NCBI GenBank assembly: GCA_036654235.1
Contig: JAVVSK010000002.1
Location: 91,131 to 155,130 of the forward strand
Length of the DNA stretch: 64,000 nucleotides
Direction: 5' to 3'
Origin: JAVVSK01 sp036654235
GTDB lineage: Bacteria > Bacillota > Clostridia > Christensenellales > CAG-138
How positions within the stretch are numbered: the first letter of the stretch is position 1; the number at the start of each line of letters is the position of its first letter. The notes under the pieces are model-generated. The model saw only the letters and a list, made by a program, of their open reading frames with translations. It did not search any database and was not told where the DNA came from. Positions 54,589 to 63,996 of the stretch are shown in pieces. The translations under genes were made by a program, and so were the position numbers.

Positions 54589-56501
54589 TAGTCCCGATGA
54601 AGAAAATCACGCTGATAGCGCTAAGACGTAATCAGGGGGATATACTTACGGTTCTCCAAAATATTGAGGCTGTTGAAATAGTATCGACCGGGGAATTTAT
54701 GACGGATGATAAAAAGCTTTTGAGCCTTGAAAGCAATTATCATCGTATAAATAATTCCATAAATATATTAAAGCCATATGTCGAAAAAGAAGGGTTTCTT
54801 ACCCCTAAGCCCGAAATAACCAAGGAACATTTAAAGCGCAGTTTAACTGAGGCTTTTCCTATATGCGAAAGCGTTGAAAACGCTAAAGCCGTTCTCGACG
54901 AAATTAAACTTGAAATAGAAAAATCGGAAGAAAAATTAGCGGCCTTTTCCCCGTGGGCTGAGCTTCCCGATAATCTCGAAAACGTCGCGCCTACGCGCTC
55001 AACAATTTGTCTAACAGGTATTATCGGAAATAAAAAACTGAATTTTCTAGACAAAATAGACGCAGGATTTTCTATAGTTCCGTTCAATACTAAAAAGTCA
55101 TATATAGTCGCCGTTTGTAGGACCGAAAAAAGGGAATCCGTAGAAACCGAGCTGAAAAATCTCGGGTTCGTTGAATCGCCGCTGCCTAAAGATGCGGTCG
55201 GAACGGCGGGCGCTAATATTGCCGATGCAAAATGTGCTCTTACTTTAAAAAGAGATGAATATTTACGGGCGGAGACAAAGTTAAAGGCTCTTGTTAAAAA
55301 TAATAAGGAGCTTTTATTCGCGGCGGATGCCGCTAAAACCGAATGTGATAGGGAACGCGCGCGAATTGAGCTAATGCTCTCGGAAAGTTCCTTTATACTT
55401 GAGGGTTGGATAAGGGATTACGACGAAAACCGCGTTAAACGAACGATTGAGAATGTTACCGACGCATGTTTTTTGGAGATAAGAGATCCCGTTGAGAACG
55501 AAATCCCGCCGTCCGTAGTAAAAAATAATAAATTTATAGCGCCGTTCGAGGCGGTAACGAATCTTTACGCAAGACCGGATCCGTTCGGAATTGATGCGAC
55601 GCCTATAATGGTGCCTTTTTATATTCTGTTTTTTGGAATGATGACCTCAGATTCCGGCTATGGTCTTGTGCTTTTCATACTCGGGCTTTTATATATAAAA
55701 TTTAAAAAACCGAACGGCGTTTTTGGAAGTATTGTCTGGACTATCGCGTGGGGTGGGCTTTTTGCTGTTATTTGCGGTTTTCTCTTTGGGACAGTTTTCG
55801 GCATGAGCTGGAATACCGTTTTCTACGGAGTTGACGAAGGACCTTTTCCTTTGCTCTTTGATCCGCTTAAACAGAGTATGGCTATGCTTTACCTATGTTG
55901 CGGTCTTGGTGTCGTTCATATGATCGTCGGAATAGGGACTAAAGCATATATGAGCGTAAAACGCGGCGATACCGCTACCGCAATATTCGATTGCGTCGCT
56001 TGGATATTCGTTCTTATCGGCATAGTCGGCGTATTTTTGGCAGGCGAATATGCCGCACCGTTTTTCATATTGATAGTCTTGGGATTTCTCATGATTCTTC
56101 TCTTTGCCGGTCGCGCTAAAAAAAATCTTATAGCGCGGGTAGGAAAGGGGCTTGGGTCGCTTTATGACGTAACCGGTTATATTAGCGATACGCTCTCATA
56201 TGCGCGCGTATATGCCCTAGGTCTAGTTACGGGAGCCATGGGACAGGTTTTTAACAGCCTCGGAGCGATGCTCGCGGGGGCGTTCGGAAGCGGAGCGGTT
56301 GGAAAAATATTAGGAATAATAGCCGCTATGGCGGTGCTTATCTTATTACACGTTTTTAGCCTATTCATAAATACATTGGGAACGTTCGCGCATACCTCAA
56401 GGCTTCAATACGTAGAATTTTTCGGAAAATTCTACGAGGCAGGCGGCAGAGAATTTAAACCGCTAAAATACAACACGGATCACATAAGGTTAAAACAATA
56501 A
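54585..56501 (+). CDS. ntpI: V-type ATP synthase subunit I
   Basis: A 638-residue subunit I. The first 330 residues form the cytoplasmic stator arm with coiled coils; about seven to eight helices follow, including FFGMMTSDSGYGL and YISDTLSYARVYALGL, which carries the Arg facing the K ring. It provides the ion half-channels. It overlaps the preceding small subunit by 4 bp. Confidence 0.94.
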   Translation: MIVPMKKITLIALRRNQGDILTVLQNIEAVEIVSTGEFMTDDKKLLSLESNYHRINNSINILKPYVEKEGFLTPKPEITKEHLKRSLTEAFPICESVENAKAVLDEIKLEIEKSEEKLAAFSPWAELPDNLENVAPTRSTICLTGIIGNKKLNFLDKIDAGFSIVPFNTKKSYIVAVCRTEKRESVETELKNLGFVESPLPKDAVGTAGANIADAKCALTLKRDEYLRAETKLKALVKNNKELLFAADAAKTECDRERARIELMLSESSFILEGWIRDYDENRVKRTIENVTDACFLEIRDPVENEIPPSVVKNNKFIAPFEAVTNLYARPDPFGIDATPIMVPFYILFFGMMTSDSGYGLVLFILGLLYIKFKKPNGVFGSIVWTIAWGGLFAVICGFLFGTVFGMSWNTVFYGVDEGPFPLLFDPLKQSMAMLYLCCGLGVVHMIVGIGTKAYMSVKRGDTATAIFDCVAWIFVLIGIVGVFLAGEYAAPFFILIVLGFLMILLFAGRAKKNLIARVGKGLGSLYDVTGYISDTLSYARVYALGLVTGAMGQVFNSLGAMLAGAFGSGAVGKILGIIAAMAVLILLHVFSLFINTLGTFAHTSRLQYVEFFGKFYEAGGREFKPLKYNTDHIRLKQ

Positions 56502-56525
56502 TTTTTTTTAGGAGGACTTTTAGAA

Positions 56526-57020
56526 ATGAAAGACACAGCGATGCAAATCAATTGGGGAATTATTTTTGCCGCGATAGGCGCGTTTTTAGCGCCTATTCTT
56601 TCGGGAATAGGCTCGGCAATAGGCGTTGGGCGCGCGGGACAAGCGGCGGCGGGCGTTGTCGCCGAGGAACCGGAAAAGTTTGGTTCGGTACTTATATTAC
56701 AGCTTCTTCCGGGTACTCAGGGAATATATGGGCTGATAATTGCCTTCTTAATATTAACCGGCTCGGGAATAATGAGTGGTGTCTCCGCTATTTCGACCTC
56801 CGCGGGGCTTCAATTTTTAATTGCCTCTCTTCCTATCGCGATAGGCGGCTTAACCAGCGCTATAATGCAGGGTAAAACGGCGGTCAGCGCAATAGCTCTC
56901 GTAGCGAAACGCGGCGAAAGCTTCGGAAACGGAATGTTACTTACGCTAATGGTCGAGACATATGCTCTTTTTTCGTTCCTAGTCTCCCTACTTATGGTCA
57001 TCAACATCCATGTCGGTTGA
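56526..57020 (+). CDS. ntpK: V-type ATP synthase subunit K (proteolipid ring)
   Basis: A 164-residue four-helix proteolipid formed by two related hairpins. The first hairpin carries LLPGTQG with Thr64 and Gln65, and the second has Gln115 (MQGKTA) and Glu144 (MVETYA). These match the Na+ ligands Leu61, Thr64, Gln65, Gln110 and Glu139 of Enterococcus hirae NtpK. This indicates a sodium-coupled ring. GGAGG lies before the ATG. Confidence 0.95.
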   Translation: MKDTAMQINWGIIFAAIGAFLAPILSGIGSAIGVGRAGQAAAGVVAEEPEKFGSVLILQLLPGTQGIYGLIIAFLILTGSGIMSGVSAISTSAGLQFLIASLPIAIGGLTSAIMQGKTAVSAIALVAKRGESFGNGMLLTLMVETYALFSFLVSLLMVINIHVG

Positions 57021-57031
57021 GGGGTGGAATA

Positions 57032-57637
57032 ATGCCTGAAACGGTAAGCGGAGCTGATAAGCTTATAAACAGCATAATCGAAGAGGCTAAGCTAGAAGCT
57101 GAGGCTTCTAAAAGCAGAGCGTCCCGCGAGATTGAACATATTTTAAATAGGGCAAAAGTTGAAAGTGCGTCGATTATCGCGGCGGCTGAAAAGGAATGTT
57201 CAATTTACGAAAACAGCGTTTTACTTAAAAATAGAACCAATGCAGAAATAGACGCGAAGAAATATCTTTTAAGAAAAAAGCGTGACCTTTTAGCGCAATC
57301 GTATGCGCATGCGCTAAAGAAGCTATATTCGCTTTCGGACTCCGAAATTCGGAGTATTCTCTTAAAAATACTTATTCGCGAGGCTGAAGGCGGCGAACTT
57401 GTCGTTTCCTCAAGTGTACATAAAAATATAGTTTCGGAGATTATTTTTGACGGAAACGCGGCTCTAAGAAAATCAGGACTTTCACCGCTTATTTTTTCGG
57501 ATAAGTCGTCGGAAGATTTAAGGTCGGGCTTTATGCTTGTTGGTAAGGGCTTTTTTAAGCGCTGTTCTTTTGAAGACATTATTGATGACTTTAAAGAGAC
57601 CGAGGATGGCTACGTCGCTAAAATTTTATTTGAGTAA
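57032..57637 (+). CDS. ntpE: V-type ATP synthase subunit E
   Basis: A 201-residue peripheral-stalk subunit. A long N-terminal coiled coil (about 8-100, rich in Ala, Glu and Lys) is followed by a globular head with SEDLRSGFML and SFEDIIDDF. The ATG at 57032 has GGGGTGG before it; a reading from 57017 starts inside that site. It pairs with the small stalk subunit encoded first in the operon. Confidence 0.88.
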   Translation: MPETVSGADKLINSIIEEAKLEAEASKSRASREIEHILNRAKVESASIIAAAEKECSIYENSVLLKNRTNAEIDAKKYLLRKKRDLLAQSYAHALKKLYSLSDSEIRSILLKILIREAEGGELVVSSSVHKNIVSEIIFDGNAALRKSGLSPLIFSDKSSEDLRSGFMLVGKGFFKRCSFEDIIDDFKETEDGYVAKILFE

Positions 57638-57714
57638 AAATAGCGGTTATATCTTAATACCTTACCCCTTCCATAACGGAAATATTTTGCAGAAAGAACG
57701 AAAGGAGCGGACTT

Positions 57715-58698
57715 ATGCCGCAAAAAAGCGCTATTTACAGTGCGGCGCGGATTCGCGTTCAGGAAAAATATCTTCTTAATAAAGGAAAGCTCGAAAAGCT
57801 TTCCGAAGCTACCCCCTCCGAGGCTCTGCATCTTCTAACCGAATTTGGATACGGGGAAAAATCGGACAGCGCGTCTTGCGATTCGCTCTTAAACGGGGAG
57901 CTTAAAAAAGCGCGCTCTCTCGTTTTTGAGCTGACCTCCGACGAGACAGTTACTAACGTATTTTTAATGAAACAGGATATTCATAATTTAAAGGTTCTCA
58001 TAAAACAAAAACTTTTAAAGGATGCCTCCGCGCCGCCCTTGATTGATGGCGGAGTTTTTACCCCGGAGGCTATAAGCCTAATGGTTCGCCTTTGGAACTT
58101 TTCCGCTCTTCCTAAACAAATAATAGATTGTTTAGCGGAGGTTGAATTTAAACTCGCGGAAAAACCCGATCCGCAAATGCTTAGCGTAACTCTCGATAAA
58201 GCCTATGCCGCCTATGCGCTATCCGTTAAAAACGATTTCGTAAGCGAATATTTTAGAGCATGGATTGATTTTTACAATATAGACGCAATGTTTAGGCTAA
58301 AGCGCATGGGTTTTGGGTATGATGGATTTTTCTATATTCCCGGAGGAACGATTGAAATCGATGCACTGACTTCTGCCTATTCTGCCGAACCTAATGCATT
58401 GCCTCTCCTTTTAACCGCGACCGGGGCTTCTGAAAAGCTCATGGACGCTATAAAATCGGCGCTTACCGAGTACTCCGAAAATTTAAGTATAGCGCGCTTT
58501 GAACGGGATAGGGATAATTACCTTATAGGGATTGCGCGGGAAAGAGGAAAATGGGATATGGAGAGCGTCGCCCCCGTCGTTTCGTATCTTTTAGCAAGGG
58601 AACAAGAAGTAAAATGTATACGTCTCGTTTTGACCGCGAAGCGAAATGGGCTTTCCAAAGAAATCGTCGCGGAAAGGTTGCGTGAGCTGTATGGCTGA
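57715..58698 (+). CDS. ntpC: V-type ATP synthase subunit C
   Basis: A 327-residue central subunit linking the rotor shaft to the K ring. The family pattern includes AIYSAARIRVQEKYLL near the N-terminus, MKQDIHNLKVLIKQKL in the middle and YLLAREQEVKCIRLVL near the C-terminus. AAAGGAG precedes the ATG. It lies 77 bp after ntpE and overlaps ntpF by 8 bp. Confidence 0.9.
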   Translation: MPQKSAIYSAARIRVQEKYLLNKGKLEKLSEATPSEALHLLTEFGYGEKSDSASCDSLLNGELKKARSLVFELTSDETVTNVFLMKQDIHNLKVLIKQKLLKDASAPPLIDGGVFTPEAISLMVRLWNFSALPKQIIDCLAEVEFKLAEKPDPQMLSVTLDKAYAAYALSVKNDFVSEYFRAWIDFYNIDAMFRLKRMGFGYDGFFYIPGGTIEIDALTSAYSAEPNALPLLLTATGASEKLMDAIKSALTEYSENLSIARFERDRDNYLIGIARERGKWDMESVAPVVSYLLAREQEVKCIRLVLTAKRNGLSKEIVAERLRELYG

Positions 58699-59014
58699 TA
58701 TAGTTATGATAGGCGATAGGGATAGCGTTCTTTTAGCTAAGGCCGCCGGGCTTTTAACCTATGGCATTGAAAATCCCGAGGACGCGAAAAAGCTTATCGT
58801 TCGTCTCGCGAAAGAAGAAACTAAAATAATTTTTATAACTGAGCCGGTTTTTGAAATTTGCCGTGAGGTTATAAACCGTTATAAAACAGCGCCATTCCCC
58901 GCAATTATTCCCGTTCCCGACGGAAACGGGTCAAGTGGAGCGGTAATGAAAGAGCTAAAGGCAAACGTAGAAAAAGCGATAGGCGTTGATATTTTGTTTG
59001 CGGAGGAAAGTTAA
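58691..59014 (+). CDS. ntpF: V-type ATP synthase subunit F
   Basis: A 107-residue subunit of the central shaft. It opens ADIVMIGDRDSVLLAKAAGL and has IIFITEPVFE, as expected for subunit F. The ATG at 58691 overlaps the end of ntpC; a longer reading from 58646 would add residues without similarity. Its stop shares one base with the ntpA start. Confidence 0.9.
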   Translation: MADIVMIGDRDSVLLAKAAGLLTYGIENPEDAKKLIVRLAKEETKIIFITEPVFEICREVINRYKTAPFPAIIPVPDGNGSSGAVMKELKANVEKAIGVDILFAEES

Positions 59015-60789
59015 TGATAAAGGGAACAATTAGAAAGGTTTCGGGACCTTTGATTGTAGCGGACGGAATGGCCGATGTTCAAATGTACGACGTCGTTCGC
59101 GTTTCGGAACATAAGCTTATAGGCGAGATAATTGAGCTTCGCGGAGATATGGCAAGTATTCAGGTTTATGAGGAAACGGGCGGAATAGGTCCGGGCGAGC
59201 CAGTCTATAGTACGGGTGCGCCCCTATCGGTTGAACTTGCTCCGGGGCTTATTGAAAGCATATTCGACGGGATTCAGCGTCCTTTGGATAAAATAAGAAA
59301 AATCGCGGGGGACAGGATAACGCGCGGAGTATTCGTAAACGCCCTTGACCATGAAAAAAAATGGCATTTTGTTCCGAACGTAAATGTAGGCGCTGTTGTT
59401 ACAGGGGGAGATGTCTTAGGTCTTGTTCAAGAGACACCCGCCGTTGTCCATAGAATAATGGTTCCTCCGAATATTTCGGGAAGGGTTGAATGGATATTCG
59501 TAGGAGATTGCACTATAGTTGATCCAATAGCGCGGCTCGTTACCGAAGCCGGAAAGACGATTGAGCTTCCTATGCTTCAAAAATGGCCGGTTCGAAGGGG
59601 AAGACCTTATAATAAAAAGCTTCCGCCGAACGAACCTATGGTAACGGGACAAAGGGTAATAGATACGCTTTTCCCGATAGCTAAGGGAGGTGTCGCCGCG
59701 GTTCCCGGTCCTTTCGGAAGCGGAAAAACGGTAGTTCAGCATCAGCTTGCGAAATGGGCGGATGCGGATATAATCGTATACGTTGGCTGCGGCGAACGCG
59801 GAAACGAAATGACGGACGTTTTAATGGAGTTTCCCGCGCTTAAAGACCCTAAAACCGGACTTTCGCTAATGAAGCGCACCGTACTTATCGCTAATACCTC
59901 CGATATGCCCGTTGCGGCGCGCGAAGCGTCAATATATACGGGTATAACGATAGCGGAATATTTTAGAGATATGGGCTATAAAGTCGCGATAATGGCAGAC
60001 TCGACTTCGAGATGGGCGGAGGCGCTCCGTGAAATGAGCGGTCGTCTCGAGGAAATGCCCGGCGAAGAAGGCTACCCCGCTTATCTTTCTAGTAGGCTCG
60101 CCGAATTTTATGAGCGCGCGGGAATGGTGGTTACCTTAGGAAGTGATAAGCGAATAGGGGCGATAACGGCTATAGGCGCGGTTTCGCCTCCGGGCGGAGA
60201 TATATCGGAGCCGGTGTCACAGGCGACCTTGAGAATCGTCAAAGTTTATTGGGGATTATCGGCGAAGCTCGCCTATTCGAGGCATTTCCCCGCTATAGAT
60301 TGGCTAACCAGCTACTCGCTATATACTGATAGACTAAAGACTTGGTTCGATAATGAAATTGATTCAGACTGGGAAGATTGCGTTTCGCGCTTTATAATTT
60401 TACTTCAAGAGGAAAGCGAGCTTGACGAAATCGTTCGTCTCGTCGGTGTTGATGCGCTTTCTCCTAAGGATAGGCTAAAACTTGAGGTTGCGCGTTCAAT
60501 TCGCGAGGACTATCTTCATCAAAACGCGTTTCACGAAGTAGATACGTTTACGTCGCTTAAAAAGCAGCTTATGATGATGAAACTCATACTCGAATTTTAC
60601 GATAAGGCTATCCCCGCTATAGATGCGGAAGCGAGCTTTAATAAGCTTTCTTCGCTATCCGTTCGCGAAGATATAGGACGGTTTAAATATGTCCCCGAAG
60701 GAGAAACCGAAACGAGATATCAGGAGATAATTATAAAAATAGCTCTTGAGCTTTCCGCTCTTTACGAAGGAGGAAACGAATATGCGTAA
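59014..60789 (+). CDS. ntpA: V-type ATP synthase catalytic subunit A
   Basis: Catalytic ATPase subunit of 591 residues. The P-loop is GPFGSGKT (232-239), and the long insertion before it (PVRRGRPYNKKLPP region) is the feature that separates V-type A from F-type beta. The DSTSRWAEALREMSGR block follows. GGAGG precedes the ATG, whose A is the last base of the ntpF stop. Confidence 0.97.
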   Translation: MIKGTIRKVSGPLIVADGMADVQMYDVVRVSEHKLIGEIIELRGDMASIQVYEETGGIGPGEPVYSTGAPLSVELAPGLIESIFDGIQRPLDKIRKIAGDRITRGVFVNALDHEKKWHFVPNVNVGAVVTGGDVLGLVQETPAVVHRIMVPPNISGRVEWIFVGDCTIVDPIARLVTEAGKTIELPMLQKWPVRRGRPYNKKLPPNEPMVTGQRVIDTLFPIAKGGVAAVPGPFGSGKTVVQHQLAKWADADIIVYVGCGERGNEMTDVLMEFPALKDPKTGLSLMKRTVLIANTSDMPVAAREASIYTGITIAEYFRDMGYKVAIMADSTSRWAEALREMSGRLEEMPGEEGYPAYLSSRLAEFYERAGMVVTLGSDKRIGAITAIGAVSPPGGDISEPVSQATLRIVKVYWGLSAKLAYSRHFPAIDWLTSYSLYTDRLKTWFDNEIDSDWEDCVSRFIILLQEESELDEIVRLVGVDALSPKDRLKLEVARSIREDYLHQNAFHEVDTFTSLKKQLMMMKLILEFYDKAIPAIDAEASFNKLSSLSVREDIGRFKYVPEGETETRYQEIIIKIALELSALYEGGNEYA

Positions 60790-62167
60790 GGAATATCGGA
60801 CAATTAAAGAGGTCGTAGGCCCGCTAATGATGGTAGAGGGCGTTAGCGGCGTTAAATATGATGAACTAGTCGTTATAACGCGCGCGAACGGTGAAAAGCG
60901 GCACGGAAAAGTTCTCGAAGTCGAAAACGACAGAGCGCTTGTTCAGCTTTTCGAAGGTTCACAGGGGATGCGGATAACGGACAGTACGGCGAAATTCATA
61001 GGTCGTTCAATTGTCCTTGACGTTGCGCCGGATATTTTGGGTCGAGTCTTTGATGGGATGGGTAATCCGAAGGACGGGGGACTTAGGATAATACCCGAAA
61101 AGCGTCTCGATATAAACGGAAGCCCGATAAACCCCGCAGCGCGCGACTATCCGAGCGAATTTATTCAAACGGGAATTTCCGCTATAGACGGTCTTAATAC
61201 TCTCGTTCGGGGTCAAAAACTTCCGGTTTTTAGCGGGAGCGGTCTTCCTCACGCGCGCTTAGCCGCTCAGATAGCGAGACAGGCTAGAGTTCTCGGCAAG
61301 AATGAGAACTTCGCGGTCGTTTTCGGAGCGGTCGGAATTACTTTTGAAGAGGCAGACTATTTTATAAACGACTTTAGGGAGGCGGGAGCAATAGACCGAA
61401 CGGTTATGTTCGTAAATCTCGCTAACGATCCCGCGATAGAGCGAATCGCGACGCCGCGAATGGCTATGACCGCCGCCGAATATTTAGCCTACGATTTAAA
61501 TATGCAAGTTCTCGTTATTGTAACGGATATAACGAACTATGCGGAGGCGCTTAGGGAAGTTAGCGCGGCGCGAAAGGAGGTTCCGGGTCGACGCGGATAT
61601 CCCGGTTATTTATATACTGATCTCGCAACTATGTATGAGCGCGCGGGTCGTATAAAAGGTAAAACGGGAAGCATAACGATGATACCAATATTGTCTATGC
61701 CTGAGGACGACCTAACGCACCCTATCCCCGACCTAACGGGCTATATAACCGAGGGGCAGATTATCTTATCGAGAGAACTAAACAGAAAGGGCGTTACGCC
61801 ACCGATAAACGTTCTACCCTCACTTTCCCGCTTAAAGGATAAGGGAATAGGCGCGGGGAAAACCCGCGAGGATCATGCGGATACGATGAATCAGCTTTTC
61901 GCCGCTTATTCGAGAGGAAAAGATGCGAAAGAATTGGCGATCATATTGGGCGACGCGGCGCTTTCGGATATCGATAAGCTCTACGCTAAATTCGCCGACG
62001 AATTCGAAACGCGCTATGTTTCACAGGGTGATGAGAACCGAAGTATAGCAGAGACGCTTAACTTAGGATGGGAACTTCTCTCTATTCTTCCGCGGACTGA
62101 GCTAAAGCGAATAAAGAGCGAACTTATCGAAAAATATCTTCCCGAGACGAAAAAGTCCGAAGAATAG
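60782..62167 (+). CDS. ntpB: V-type ATP synthase subunit B
   Basis: Non-catalytic ATPase-fold subunit of 461 residues. Where A has a P-loop, B has SGSGLPHARLAAQI, as expected. It contains TDITNYAEALREVSAARKE and GYPGYLYTDLATMYERAG. The ATG at 60782 has AAGGAGG and overlaps the ntpA stop by 8 bp; a longer reading from 60746 is not supported. Confidence 0.97.
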   Translation: MRKEYRTIKEVVGPLMMVEGVSGVKYDELVVITRANGEKRHGKVLEVENDRALVQLFEGSQGMRITDSTAKFIGRSIVLDVAPDILGRVFDGMGNPKDGGLRIIPEKRLDINGSPINPAARDYPSEFIQTGISAIDGLNTLVRGQKLPVFSGSGLPHARLAAQIARQARVLGKNENFAVVFGAVGITFEEADYFINDFREAGAIDRTVMFVNLANDPAIERIATPRMAMTAAEYLAYDLNMQVLVIVTDITNYAEALREVSAARKEVPGRRGYPGYLYTDLATMYERAGRIKGKTGSITMIPILSMPEDDLTHPIPDLTGYITEGQIILSRELNRKGVTPPINVLPSLSRLKDKGIGAGKTREDHADTMNQLFAAYSRGKDAKELAIILGDAALSDIDKLYAKFADEFETRYVSQGDENRSIAETLNLGWELLSILPRTELKRIKSELIEKYLPETKKSEE

Positions 62168-62178
62168 GCGGTTTTTAT

Positions 62179-62808
62179 ATGTTGCAGCTTTCGGTAAAGC
62201 CTACGCGAATGGAACTTTCAAACCTTAAAAAAAGGCTTAAAGTTGCCGTGCGCGGACATAAGCTTATGAAGGATAAGCGCGATGAGATGGTTCGGCGCTT
62301 TATAGTGTATGTAAAACAAAATAAGGAGCTTCGTGAATCCGTTGAAGCGGGTATGTCCGTAGCTATGCAAAAATTTCTTTTAGCGCGGTCAACTATGACG
62401 ATTGAGGAAATCGAGGAAGCTCTCTATTATCCTGTTCGCAAAGCTTCAATTCGCGCGGGGGTAAAAAATATTTTATCGGTAAAAGTCCCGGCTCTTGAAG
62501 TCGTAATTAGCGGAGAAACCTCTGAGTTGCCATACGGTTTTTTAACTACTTCTTGCGAACTTGACGAGGCGGTTTCCGCTTTTTCCGCGCTTCTCCCTCT
62601 CCTTATTCGCCTTGCAGAGGTTGAAAAAACCTGCAATTTATTGGCGGACGAAATAGAAAAGACGAGAAGACGGGTAAATGCCCTCGAATTTGTTATGATA
62701 CCTCAGTTTCAGGAGGCAATAAGAACTATAAAAATGAAACTCGACGAAAATGAGCGCGGTAACTTAACTCGGCTCATGAAAACGAAGGAAATGCTGGCTA
62801 AAAAGTAA
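62179..62808 (+). CDS. ntpD: V-type ATP synthase subunit D
   Basis: A 209-residue rotor shaft subunit. N- and C-terminal helices form the shaft coiled coil: PTRMELSNLKKRLKVAVRGH at the start and RRRVNALEFVMIPQFQEAI near the end are typical. It closes the nine-gene operon and a terminator lies 14 bp later. Confidence 0.95.
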   Translation: MLQLSVKPTRMELSNLKKRLKVAVRGHKLMKDKRDEMVRRFIVYVKQNKELRESVEAGMSVAMQKFLLARSTMTIEEIEEALYYPVRKASIRAGVKNILSVKVPALEVVISGETSELPYGFLTTSCELDEAVSAFSALLPLLIRLAEVEKTCNLLADEIEKTRRRVNALEFVMIPQFQEAIRTIKMKLDENERGNLTRLMKTKEMLAKK

Positions 62809-62822
62809 GAAAAACTTTGTCG

Positions 62823-62853
62823 GCGCGCCTACATTAGTGGCGCGCTTTTTTTT
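62823..62853 (+). terminator. Terminator of the V-type ATPase operon
   Basis: GCGCGCC (62823-62829) pairs with GGCGCGC (62839-62845) and is followed by eight T. Confidence 0.9.
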
Positions 62854-63157
62854 GCATATTTCTTTTATTGCGGAATGAATCAAACAGAAAAGAATAAAGC
62901 CCTTGAAAACCCACATGCACTCTGATAAACTTATATAAACGGATAAAATGAGCAATATACAAAAGCAAACGGAGGGTAGTAACAGTTAAAATAAATATAC
63001 AAATAATTATAAAGCATATATTTATTTTTATAATATTTTGAGTTATAATATGTATATGGGCGATAGATTTGGTGCAAACAGTAACTGCTTTTTAGTTGTA
63101 AATTACAAGGTAAAAGGGCAAACAAAGCCAAGAAAAGGATAAAGGAACTTACGGAAG
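62854..63157 (+). other. AT-rich gene-free stretch before the tnpB remnant
   Basis: About 300 very AT-rich bases. They probably contain the left end of the insertion element whose tnpB follows, but I cannot fix an end, and no tnpA is present. Confidence 0.4.
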
Positions 63158-63996
63158 ATGATTAAAACGATCAAAGTAATGCTCTGCCCAAACAATAAAC
63201 AACGAACAAAACTATTTGCAAATGCGGGTGTAGCAAGATTTGTATACAATTGGGCATTGAATTATCAGCAGATGAATTATGACATCGGCAATAACTTTAT
63301 GTCTGATGCTGACTTACGAAAAGTTCTTACATCTCTCAAATCAACCGAAAAATATGTTTGGCTGAATAATTACAGCAACAACACCGCAAAATGATGGGAT
63401 TGATATTGGTATCAAGGATTTGTCTGTTTGTTCTGATGGTAATACATACAAAAACATCAACAACACAAGCAAAATCAAGCACATCAAAAAGAAACAGCGT
63501 AGATTACAAGGCAAGGTAAGCAGAAAATACTTAAAAAATAAGAAAGGCGGTAGTTACTGCAAAACGAGCAATATTGTAAAAAGCGAAAAACAATTATTAA
63601 AGTTAAATCACCGACTAACGAATATTCGTCACAACCGCTTGTATCAAATAACAAGTGAGATAATAAACAGAAAACCAATGTTTATTGTGCTTGAGGATTT
63701 GAATGTAAGCGATATGATGAAAAACAAACACTTAGCTAAGGCAGTGCAGGAGCAATGTTTCTATGAGCTTTATAGGCAGCTTGAATATTAAATGTAATTG
63801 GAATAACATTGAATTTGTAACAGCCGATAGATTTTATCCAAACAGCAAACTATGCTCAGTATGCGGAAATATAAAAAAAGATTTGAAACTTTCCGATAGA
63901 ACATATATTTGTGCTGAAGGTGAAAATGTAATCGACAGAGATTATCAAGCAAGTGTAAATTTAAAGCAATACGGAATCAATCAGCTATCAGCATAA
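63158..63996 (+). pseudogene. tnpB: Broken IS200/IS605-type TnpB
   Basis: Three reading frames make up one decayed TnpB (RNA-guided nuclease of IS605 elements). The N-terminal part (63158-63394) has MIKTIKVMLCPNNKQ and FVYNWALNYQ. An internal deletion of roughly 100 codons joins it, out of frame, to GIDIGIKDLSV (from 63396), which carries the first RuvC Asp. The Glu is kept in VLEDLN, and the last Asp in DRDYQAS. A one-base insertion near 63790 breaks the frame again. The zinc ribbon has CSVCGN but lost a Cys in ICAEGEN. It cannot be active as it stands. Confidence 0.85.
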
